A stretch of DNA of 64,000 nucleotides. Origin: Diplocarpon mali (lineage: Eukaryota > Ascomycota > Leotiomycetes > Helotiales > Drepanopezizaceae). The position numbers were made by a program, and so were the translations under genes. Shown here in pieces: positions 12,837 to 24,454 of this stretch. The notes beneath the pieces are model-generated. The model saw only the letters and a list, made by a program, of their open reading frames with translations, searched no databases and had not been told where the DNA came from. How positions within the stretch are numbered: the stretch's first letter is position 1; each line of letters opens with the position of its first letter. The DNA lies in the NCBI GenBank assembly GCA_024741835.1, contig JAENRP010000240.1:1-64000 (forward strand). The letters are read 5' to 3'.

Positions 12837-14295
12837 TTACAAGAGCATACGCCGAGGGTCTTCGATATACTCCTTAACCTTAACTAAAAATTGCACAGCT
12901 TCCCTACCATCCAAGAGACGATGGTCATATGTCAGCGCCAGGTACATCATAGGTCTGATCACGATCTGGCCGTTGACCACAACTGGCTTGTCCTTGATGG
13001 CATGGAGACCCAGAACAGCTGTTTGGGGAAGATTGATTATGGGCGTGCCCATCAATGAGCCGAAAACTCCACCGTTGCTGATCGTGAAAGTGCCTCCAGC
13101 CATATCCTCGATCGTGAGCTTGCTGTCACGAGCCTTGGACAAAAGGTTAGCAATTTAATCACGACACAGGTTTTTTGACGCGTGTCTTACCTTCTTACCC
13201 AACTCGGCGATTGTCTTCTCAATACCGACAAGGTCCATGGTCTCTGTGTTTCGCACAACAGGAGTGACCAAACCCTTTTCCGTGGCAACAGCAACACTGA
13301 TATCAACGTAATCTCTGTATACGATGGTATCACCGCCGTTGGGACCTTCGATAGAGGCGTTCACGGCAGGAATGTCACGCATTGCAAGGACGGATGCACG
13401 TGAAAATGCACTCATAAATCCAAGCTTCACCCCGGTCTTCTTCAGAACATCATCTTTGTAAAGTTTTCTAAACTCCATCAGGGATGACATGTCAACTTCG
13501 TTGAAAGTTGTCAGAGAAGCAGCCGTGTTCTGCGACTGCTTCAGGCGTTCTGCGATACGCAGGCGCATTCGGTTCATCTTGACCTGTTCGGATTTTTAGC
13601 ACCAAGTACAAAACAATCAGAAACTATCGGGGCAAGTCAACCTACTCGTCTCTCCTCACGACTTCCAAACGTAGGAGCAGAGCTGCTGGACTTGGCATCA
13701 CTCTTCGACTCGGAATATTTCGGGGAAGGTGGCTCTTTTTTTGTCTCTGGCTTCGTCTCCTGAGCCGGCGGGGAAGCACTTGCAGACTTTGATTCATCTT
13801 TCTCCACTGGCTCTGATTTCAAGGACGTGGGCTGCTTTTTTGAAGCTGGTTCCGCTGATTCCGAGCTGGCCTTCTCCTTAGGACCACCCTCAGGAGCTCC
13901 CCCAAGCTCAAGCCGGACCAAGTCCTGGCCAACAGTAATGGTATCGTCCTCATTGGCAAGAAACTCCTTGATAGTTCCGGATTCTGGGGCGTTGACTGCG
14001 ACATCAATCTGCAAATAAAAAGGTCAACAGCTGTAAAACAATGCCGTGAAGCGAGTAGGCACACTTTGTCTGTCTCAATTGTAGCAATCTCCTCGTCCTG
14101 CTCGACGAAATCGCCAATTTGTTTCGACCATTGTTTGAGCGTCCCCTCAGTAATCGATTCCGCCATCTCTGGCACCTTCACGACTTTGTCTGCATAGGAG
14201 CGGAACTGCTGTGCAATGGCAAAAGGATGTCGCAGTTGAGGTGTGGAATGGGCACGCAGGAAGCGCGAAGCCACCAAGACTCGCCGTGAGAGCAT
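12837..14295 (-). CDS. KGD2: dihydrolipoyllysine succinyltransferase, E2 of the 2-oxoglutarate dehydrogenase complex
   Basis: E2 transfers the succinyl group from the lipoyl arm to CoA in the mitochondrial TCA cycle. Exons in transcript order are 14295-14065, 14008-13646, 13583-13191 and 13133-12837, giving 427 residues, a normal length. Residues 1-35 form an Arg-rich mitochondrial presequence. The lipoyl domain follows, with the modified lysine in ETDK (Lys77) just before intron 1. A Ser/Pro/Lys-rich linker (about 115-195) leads to the catalytic domain, starting [20 protein letters not shown] near the C-terminus supplies the catalytic His400 and Asp404. No E1-binding domain is apparent in the linker, as usual for this E2. 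The gene is divergent from a complex I subunit gene and is the last gene before the transposon block. Confidence 0.95.
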
Positions 14296-14640
14296 GGTAC
14301 AGACGGCGTGAGTGAAAAGAGAGGAAGTTGAAGAAACGGAAAAAGAAGGGTGACTCGAGGTATGCCAAACAATGGGTATTCTGAGATTGCATATGAGGCT
14401 TATCTTTATGCCAGCCTCATGGTAAAAGCGACGGTAGAGGTAGTCCGGTTATTAGCGACACGCTAGCCCGGACGCTCCGATTTGTCGCGGCCCGTCGAAC
14501 TCTAATAACAACGGCTGTCTTCCACATCCACCATAGAAGACTACCTAAAGCATCTGGAGCAGGTTTATGATTGAAAAGATCGAATCCGAGCTGTAGCTGA
14601 GCAAGCGGCTGGTACGAAGCGTTCCCCGCACACCGGGAAT
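14296..14640. promoter_or_regulatory. shared divergent promoter, KGD2 / complex I LYR subunit
   Basis: These 345 bases separate the start codons of two head-to-head genes, both for mitochondrial energy metabolism. They must hold both promoters and 5' leaders. I see no specific operator motif I can defend. Confidence 0.6.
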
Positions 14641-15159
14641 ATGTCCACGAAGCAAGCAGTCTCGTATGTGCCCTCAGACCTCGTGCGATTGAAGCTTCGA
14701 ATGCTGACCACAGACCGCAGGTCGCTTTATCGACGATCACTGAAGTTATCTCTCGATTGGGCGGTTCACAGATATCTATGGAGAGGTCAAGCGCTGTACA
14801 TTAGGTCGTTATTCGAAGCAAACAAGAATATCAAGGATCCCAGACAACAGCGGGCAGGTCACACGGTTGAAGCAAGCAGACTATCGCTAATGCTACACAG
14901 GCTTTGTTCCAGGAAGCGGAGGCAGTTCTAGAGAAGTGGAAGCATCCAGATCCATACCATGCACCCACAGCTCCAGGAGGTCAGTTTTGCCTGAGGATCT
15001 TTGCACGCGATCAATTACATCTGCTGACTGCGGTGTGCCATCCAGGATCAAAATACGAACGAAACCTTCCAGCTCCCATCTTAGACCGTAAGTTGCCGAG
15101 CTTGTGAGCTCACATCAAAGCTAACGCAATATGCAGCCCCGATGGAAATTACCAAGTAG
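14641..15159 (+). CDS. NDUFB9: NADH:ubiquinone oxidoreductase (complex I) B22/NDUFB9 subunit, LYR-motif protein
   Basis: An accessory membrane-arm subunit of mitochondrial complex I from the LYR family, whose members bind the acyl carrier protein. Exons 14641-14663, 14721-14853, 14901-14979, 15046-15087 and 15137-15159 give 99 residues. The LYR triplet is at residues 10-12 (SSLYRRS), followed by the hallmark DWAVHRYLWRGQA and later KWKHPDPY and ERNLPAPILD. The second intron reads GCAGGT...CACAG: the only in-frame join I find uses a GC donor. Other introns are GT-AG. Short length and terminal exons of 23 bases make automated prediction error-prone. Confidence 0.88.
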
Positions 15160-16477
<1,318 letters not shown>

Positions 16478-17664
16478 TTTTGCGGTTTGTTGATCGGATG
16501 GAGAATTTGACGGAGTTTGAGTTGGGTTCTTGCGATCAACGTGAGAATGGGAGGGACGCTGAGGTTGACGGAGGCGGCGATGATGGCAGTGTTGATAGTT
16601 CGATGTATGCAGGTTGCGGCCGTGACAGCGCGAGAGATTTATGGTCGTTGGGAGCTGAGAACACGCTTATCACACGCACAGATCAGCCAGTCAGTCGCAA
16701 TTTCATTGGCCGGTTTCTGATAGGTGACAATCCCAGTAATATCATTAGGTAAGCTACACATTCTCTCTACACGGTAAGGTGCGGGTCTCAAAGGTGCCTC
16801 GTACTCTTTCATACATTGCTTAGTAAGATCCGAACTTCAGGAATATCATCGCTGCTAAAACCACACCACACGTGTCTACTCGGCTCTATGAGGGATTCGA
16901 ATTCGACAACGAACTCGAGTCACGATTCTGGATATCGATTGTGCATTATTTCTCTCTGCTTCGCAACGTAATCCGTCCTAAGCTACCCTCCCCCTTCACT
17001 GTCATCTCCTCTCACTCGGGCTCGTCATCCTGTAGTTCCCATGATCGCTCTCGGCGTGGCAATGGGCTGTTGTTACCCTCGAGCAAGACACGCCATCACA
17101 TGATCTTCGAGATACTAAAGCCTACACGTCAATGTCTATAGACGTGTACGTGCATAGTATTTCTATGTACATATAGCACAGCAGTTCTGAAGCGGATCGG
17201 AGCACGAGTGGAATTCAGGTTTCCTTGAGGACTGAAGTCAACCAGAACGCATGTTCACAGGGACTTGATAGAATCATATACACCAGAGCACTGTGTATAG
17301 GGGTACATTGCATATGGGGTGTGACTTTAACAACGACGATAAAACTTCGATTAAATGGCCAATGACAAGCGACGCGGCCATGCACAGGGGTGTCTGCTCA
17401 GCCCCTGTCATTGCGCGGAAATCAGCCAATGAGCGAGGCCCAAAAGTTTGACGGATTGGGGTTAGCGGACCTCTCCGTATCACTGGAATCAAAGACGCTA
17501 ATACTTGGAGCGGCCATAAATCTCTCTTGCCTCCACGAACCCTTTACCAATGGTTCCCAACCACACCAACGTCCGCCCCGATCACTTCTCACCGCCGATA
17601 ATCACGTCCATCCCGTCAACCTCATCTCTCGCACCATCGCACACTCTCAATTCCACAGTCCGAA
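16478..17664. promoter_or_regulatory. divergent histone H2A/H2B promoter region
   Basis: These 1.19 kb separate the two histone start codons. CCAAT boxes are visible on the H2B side at 17359-17363 and 17426-17430, and a reverse CCAAT (ATTGG) on the H2A side at 16705-16709. They fit binding sites for the CCAAT-binding Hap complex. Open stretches inside the interval lack protein character. Confidence 0.55.
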
Positions 17665-18322
<658 letters not shown>

Positions 18323-18764
18323 AAGCAGTTTTTTATTGGGTTGTCGCAAGATATCTGATCTCTTGGGCTTTGGGTCATATGGATTGCTGAAGTCTGGGCT
18401 GTTCGGGATCTTCAGGTCTCTTAATGCGTTATGGGTGGTCTGATTTTTATAAGGCAAACGTCTCTGGGGTCTGCTTTCGGGGTCAGTGGCTGTACAATAC
18501 GTCTTCGGAGTAGGGACTTCTAGAAGACAACAATTGAATCATGAAAAAAGAAGCATGTGTTGTGAAAATTGACATCATTATTACTTGCAGAAGCATGGTT
18601 CTCATTGACGTTCTGGTGTTCCGCGACTCATTCTCTTTTGCATTGATGTACGTTTCGACTACTAGGTGTAACTGAATTACGCTGAACAAGAATAGGCACA
18701 CCCTCTTGGCCCCAATGGCCCTTAGTACATACACGAGTGCCAAACTCTACACAGGCATCTTGGA
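18323..18764. other. convergent 3' interval, no gene seen
   Basis: It separates the stop codons of H2B (+) and SQS1 (-) and presumably holds both 3' untranslated regions. Confidence 0.5.
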
Positions 18765-21215
18765 TCAGCCTAGACCAGCCTTGCCTGTCTTGACAACATG
18801 TGGAACAGGCTGCAAAATACCCTTGTTATTGAAAGCGCCAAGGGCTTCGCCAGAAAGCCAACCCATCTTCTCCAGCATAGCACGACCCCTGTTTTCTGCA
18901 CCAAGCTCAGGAGCAGATCCACCAACAATATCACCATCTCTGTACGAAACAGCTGCTGAGTTGAAGCCACCTCCAGCCCCAGCCCGAGAAGGTTCGCCGC
19001 CGCTTACTCTCTGGGCCCTGACATCCATACGAGGGAAGAAACGACGTGATATCTTGGCATCGACCGCGTCGAAAGTGCTGTTGTTGAAAGCCCGAGTTTT
19101 GTTTGTCCTGTAGAGAATTGGAAATCGTTGATTACCATTACCCGCAGATTTCGACTTCAAGTTGAAGGCTTGAGCAATTTCATGGACTATTTTCCGGTCT
19201 GCTTTGTGCATAGGAGGTAATGAAAGGCTGAGATGTCAGCTGGGAACGATGGCATGGAATGGCAAACGTACGTTGTGTCGCCGGTCATTAGAAATTTCTT
19301 GATCTCCTCCTTAACGGCATGGATGCCCATTCCCTCCCGGTACTTTTGCTTCATGTCTACCTTGCCATTCTTGCTTCCAAGTAGACCTTGAGCCCGTAGC
19401 TCTTCACGTTCTTGCTTCTTCTTTCTCCTCTTCAGCCGATCATTCGCACTTGTCATTTGCATCGATGCCTCAAGCTCCGAGTCGGAATTATCAAATATAA
19501 GTTTACCCTTTCGAGCTCTGGACTTCCGCTGCAAGCTTGGTCGATCATAATCCATGACGTCGAATCCATCATATGCGTCGGCCAGCAGCGTTGCGGAAGG
19601 GAAGTCACCATGAGCCCTCGAGAGCCCACGGAGAGCTTTGACTTGCTTCGACTTAGGCATAGTAGAATGGTAGGCGGACTCCGATAAATACATATCTTCT
19701 TTGCCATGGTCAATCGCGTCTTCGTATGCATCAAGCAGTAAGATCTCGCCGGAGCCCATGCCAAGCTCTTCCTGCTTGTGTAGCAATCTTGCAATCTTCT
19801 CGTCGCTCATCTGCTCAATATTCCTCCGATTCGTATCTTGATCAGACTCATCAAACTCATCGCCCCCATCGTCCTCATCATCCTCCCCATGGAGATTCGA
19901 TGCGTCCGAATCATTCGTATCTTTCCCGTCACCCCTAGATTCGGCAGCAAGTTTTTCCTCGGATTCAAAGCTCTCGACGTGTATTAATGCAGTCACGCTC
20001 GTTAAAGTGGTAAGGGGTACCCACCGAGCTTCGTCGGTGGACTGATGTTCCCAAACAACAAGATATTGCGTGCCAGAGACCCGTTCTCTCTTGGAAAGTA
20101 TTGCCTGCACATCTCCCATAACTCCGTCAGACGTACTGAGCTCATCCAAATCCATAAGGTCCGACCGATTCCAACCACCCTGAAAGGCTTGGCTTGACTC
20201 TCCAGCGACTTCTCCAGAAGATACCTCTGTATCTTCCCAAGCCTCATTCTCCGGGTCTCTCAAGTCTCGCTGGATGAAGGATTCAAAGATAGGATCATCC
20301 TCATCCATATTCGCAATGTAATCAGCTATCGATTCATCCTCTTGCTCTCGCCCGAAAGCTCTCTTCCCACGGCGGGTTCGGCTGGCTCTGCCCTTAGAAA
20401 ACTTCGGAAGAATGGCTTCAGTGCTGTTGTGGTAGTTTATGGTTGGCGACTGTGGTACGGAAGAATTTGATGCTCCACCAGGGTGAAGAACTTCCTCGAG
20501 CGACTCTATTCTGTCCTCGACTATTCTGATCTTGGTATCGATGGAATCGGGATATGCCCTGGGAGCTGCTACAGGTCTAGATTTCGGGAAAGACTTTGAG
20601 GTCTCTTTCCCTTGTTGATTTCGTCCGCGAAAGAGAATAACCTCCTCACTGGAGTTGGATGGCGTTGGTGATACAGGGCGTATTCTTGGAGGGGCCAATC
20701 CGGTATGTACGGATTGGCTGCCACGAGTATCGACAATGAAATTGAACATATCGCCCTCGACTGACGTCTTGATGGAAGACTCTGTACACTTTTCCAACAC
20801 TTCGGTTTGCTGCTGCTCGATGTCTTCCACTTCCGCTTCGGCTGTTTCTTCTTCACGGTGAGAATTCGGGGGTTCGAGAGTCATATTTGCAAGGGCAGCT
20901 TCATTGACTTCCAGCTTTGTCGGTTCAAACTTCCCAGCACTGACAAAGCTGACTTTGCTGTATCTCAATCGCTGATCGGTATTCCAGAAGGAAGAGTGGC
21001 GTTCGGTGTTGCGAGCTTCCTCCTGCAGTGTGAATCCTGTCTTTGATTAACACCTGTCATGTGCGAGGCTCCAAGTATACCATGTCCTCACCGTGGCGTC
21101 TTTGAGGCATTACAGTGTCATGCAACAGTGCAAAGGAGGCATTGGCAGCCCTTCGTCCTCCATGCGAAGCAGCCTGTAAATTGCCCCTCTTCGAGCCTCT
21201 CTTGGGTGTCGGCAT
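18765..21215 (-). CDS. SQS1: SQS1-like R3H and G-patch protein (splicing/ribosome assembly cofactor)
   Basis: In yeast Sqs1 stimulates the DEAH helicase Prp43 through its G-patch. Exons 21215-21092, 21036-19272 and 19227-18765 give 783 residues, close to the yeast length. The start MPTPKRGSKRGN is basic, followed by the conserved FTLQEEARNTER and KVSFVSAG. The middle is acidic and low complexity. An R3H domain (about 640-700) begins KADRKIVHEIAQAF. The C-terminal G-patch (last about 45 residues) contains KMGWLSGEALGAFNNKGI. A segment around residues 320-375 resembles a chromodomain (YLVVWEHQSTDEARWVP). The last intron is only 44 bases. It is divergent from ATG4. Confidence 0.88.
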
Positions 21216-21959
21216 CTTGACAGGACTTCTGGATGATCGATCGGCCTGGAGGTAAACGATTAGGAACAGTTCTCCGGTAGATCAGATCGTAGGTCTCGGT
21301 CTTGGAGACCAAAGGAGGCTGAGAGCGTTCGAATCTCCCAGACTGGAAGACAATCCAGGAACAAAACCGTGGTTTGGGCAGGGTTTGTTGATTATTTGCT
21401 TATCGATAAGCATCCGCTTGCTTGGGTGTCCAGCAAAGCAAACACAAAACAACGTGAATTCCCTCTGCGGCGCATCAATCTCCCGAATACTTATCTTTCT
21501 GGAGTGACCGCAGTTGCAGCGATCTAGTTTTGGTTCCATCCCAAATATTTGTGGTATAATCGGGTACCATGGCATTACAAAGATTCAGGAAATCCGTCTC
21601 GTCGCCGTTCCAAGCGAGAAAGGAGGAAGCCGCCCAGTGACTGTACTGGACTATCTTAGGTCATCGGCGGCCTGCCCGTCGTGTCTCTTGTGAGCCCGGA
21701 GAACCTAGCCAGAACATCATCTACGGATTCACAGTTCGTCAGCCTCTACCGCGTGCTTTTATATGTCCTCACTCTCAAACAGTGAGTCTGCAGCTTTCTT
21801 TCTCCCACTTCATATTTCCATGTTTGTAAGCAGTCTTGGGGAAGCCTGATCAATTCACAGGCATACTAAGACTGTACAGAGAGAGTCTCACCTCACGTTT
21901 CCCCGCGTCCCCCGTCGACGTCGATGCCTCCGGCTGCTCGAACATCATAAGGCATCAGC
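21216..21959. promoter_or_regulatory. divergent promoter interval, SQS1 / ATG4
   Basis: These 744 bases lie between two start codons. A minus-strand open stretch (21282-21575) is not in frame with SQS1 and has no recognisable features, so I treat it as leader or promoter. Confidence 0.45.
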
Positions 21960-23408
21960 ATGGCAGCGGTAGACTTTGCCAAGTACAAGCGCATTGTGCA
22001 GTACTTCTGGGACCCCGAGCCTACGAACGATGCTGCCTCGCGATCTCCAGTATGGTGTCTCGGAAAGGAATACAAGATCTCTCCAAAACCTCCAGCAGCA
22101 GACGCGGCCCCCCCTTCACTCCCGGATCTGAATTCTGCCTCTGCGGTTTCTGGTCGCCCAGCTCATCCTGCGACCCCGCCAGATAGTACAGCGAGCAGCG
22201 TGGGCTCCGCGGTTTACGATGATGAGGAGGGAGGTTGGCCCTCGCCCTTCCTAGACGATTTCGAATCCAAGATATGGCTTACCTACCGTTCTCAATTTCC
22301 GACCATCCCAAAATCTCAAGATCCAAGGGCTTTGTCTGCGATGTCTCTGTCGGTGCGATTAAGGAGCCAACTCGTGGAGTCGATGGGCTTCACGTCAGAT
22401 ACCGGGTGGGGATGCATGATTAGATCCGGCCAGAGTCTCCTTGCAAATGCTCTTGTCACGTTGCGTATGGGTAGAGGTCAGATGTTTGCTGCAGATATTG
22501 GGTTCTTGAGACTGACGGTACGGACAGAGTGGCGTCGAGGATCCGCGAGTCGGGAAGAACGAAAGATTATATCATTGTTTGCGGATGATCCCAAAGCTCC
22601 GTACTCTATCCATAAGTTTGTCGAGCACGGTGCTGCTGCCTGCGGAAAACATCCCGGGGAATGGTTTGGACCTTCAGCTACTGCTCGCTGTATCCAGTGA
22701 GCACACTTTCTTGACTTTCTGCAATATATCATTAATCGCGGACAGAGCTTTGACGAACGGTCATAAATCGTCCGAACTAAGGGTCTACCTCACCGGCGAT
22801 GGCTTAGAAGTATACGAAGACTCATTTATGAATATTGCCAGACCTGATGGGAAAGAGTTTATACCAACTTTGATTCTAGTAGGAACAAGATTAGGTGTGG
22901 ACAAAATTACACCAGTTTATTGGGAGGCCTTAAAGTCCTCTTTGCAAACCCCGCAGTCCATTGGGATAGCTGGGTAAGTGGTCGCCTGTCAATTCAACGT
23001 CCGAACTCACATGTCAACAGTGGCCAACCGTCCTCCTCGCACTACTTTATCGGGGTTCAGGGACAATATTTCTTTTACCTTGATCCCCATCAGACTCGCC
23101 CTGCACTCCCACTGCCAGACGATGTCGAGAACTATTCTCCAGAAGACATTGATTCCTGTCATACCAGGAGACTGCGGCGAGTCCATGTCAAGGAGATGGA
23201 CCCAAGCATGCTAATTGCCTTTTTGATCCGCGACGAGAACGACTGGAAGCAGTGGCGTCGGGAAGTCCAGGAAGTTCAGGGCAAGGCCGTTATTCACGTG
23301 GCAGACAAGGAGCCAACTCAACAGGGACTTGGAACTGAGCGGGAAGGGGCTATTGATGAGGTAGAGACTTTTGATGATGATGATGATGATACCATATTGA
23401 ATGCTTAG
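21960..23408 (+). CDS. ATG4: autophagy cysteine protease Atg4
   Basis: Atg4 cleaves the C-terminus of Atg8 and later releases Atg8 from phosphatidylethanolamine. Exons 21960-22476, 22528-22696, 22746-22973 and 23021-23408 give 433 residues, normal for filamentous fungi. The catalytic cysteine is Cys152 in DTGWGCMIRSGQSLLANAL. The Asp/His pair is in YLDPHQTRPAL (Asp326, His328). Other family blocks are WRRGSASREER, APYSIHKFVEHGA and GGQPSSSHYFIGVQG. A Pro/Ser-rich insertion (about 42-80) follows the N-terminal block. The tail is acidic and ends in an Asp run encoded by a GAT repeat (about 23372-23390). The start is the first ATG in frame with KYKRIVQYFWDPEP. Confidence 0.95.
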
Positions 23409-23567
23409 TTGAATAGGGCGGCTGGGGAACAGAGGCGTTTTGCGGTATCAGGTTCTGAATAAGGGGTCTTATAGGCATCTCTCTAGGGGAGGCAGGCTCG
23501 CGAGCGACATTCGGATGTGAGTTTTGTAAGCGTTACGCAGTATCTGAGAACTCTGTTGATTTTTCGA

Positions 23568-23936
23568 TTAACAACAAGGAGTCTCATATTTCAGCTGTAT
23601 TCGGCCCTCACATAGTGTCTTTCGTGCACTATAAAATTTGCCTCTCCTGTTTTGCATTTTTATAGCAGGGTCTTTGTTGATGACTTTCTTGCTTATATGA
23701 TTCACATCGCTGTCATCTCTCCTGAACTCCGCCCTCCAGGTTTCCTCGGACTCTGGTATATTTGAGGCAGAACATGGCGTAGCCAACGCGTCGACGGGTT
23801 GAAAGCCGATTTGACTCCCCAAAGATACAAACTTGGCGAAACGACCAATAAAGTTGTACACTGGTCCCAAAAATTGGTCCAAGATGAAACTCAACATAGT
23901 CATAACTGTTAACGAAATAAGTAGGCCCAGGAGCAT
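23568..23936 (-). CDS. hypothetical small membrane protein, unsupported
   Basis: An open frame of 122 codons from the ATG at 23936, and open further upstream without an ATG. Residues 1-35 are strongly hydrophobic (MLLGLLISLTVMTMLSFIL), compatible with one membrane helix; the remainder is polar and basic. It lies in the convergent gap between ATG4 (+) and the SPX-RING gene (-). I recognise no family, so it may be an unexpressed frame or the last exon of a gene whose start I cannot place. Confidence 0.2.
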   Translation of the reverse strand: MLLGLLISLTVMTMLSFILDQFLGPVYNFIGRFAKFVSLGSQIGFQPVDALATPCSASNIPESEETWRAEFRRDDSDVNHISKKVINKDPAIKMQNRRGKFYSARKTLCEGRIQLKYETPCC

Positions 23937-24454
23937 CTGGTTAGATCCCAAAGCGGCGGTCTTTCGGTCGCAGACTAACCTAGCTAGGAGATATATCTCA
24001 TAAATGAAAGTCAACACTCAACTATAACTGGTCCCCTGACTCTGGAGGAGAAATTCCTGGAATCGAGATTCTGCCAATATGCCCTGGTTACAAAGAAAGT
24101 ATGTCCTGATAATTGCCGATGTTCCGCATAGAGATAAGATGTTCTATAATGTGATGTTTTTTTTTTCGTTGTTTTTACGCTGGCTCATGTAATCCAGAAC
24201 CCCCTCTTTTTCTTTAACCTGCAACAAAATCTTGTTTACACTTTCCTGGCATTGCATCTGAAGAGCTTCGTGTACATCACAACATCTCGCTTCTCAGCGT
24301 CGAAGTCAAGTGCAAACATTTTCAAAGACGGGTTTATTTACGTTACGCTATTCTCTACATAACAGTACCATACAAACGCTTCTCCGGGTATCATACGCAC
24401 TTCCTCGCTTTTATCCCACCCCATCCCATCTCGCCAAACAAGACTAGTCCCCTA

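Noticed and set aside
13637..14018. Overlapping frames on both strands within KGD2
   Set aside because: Shadows of the real exons and their introns.
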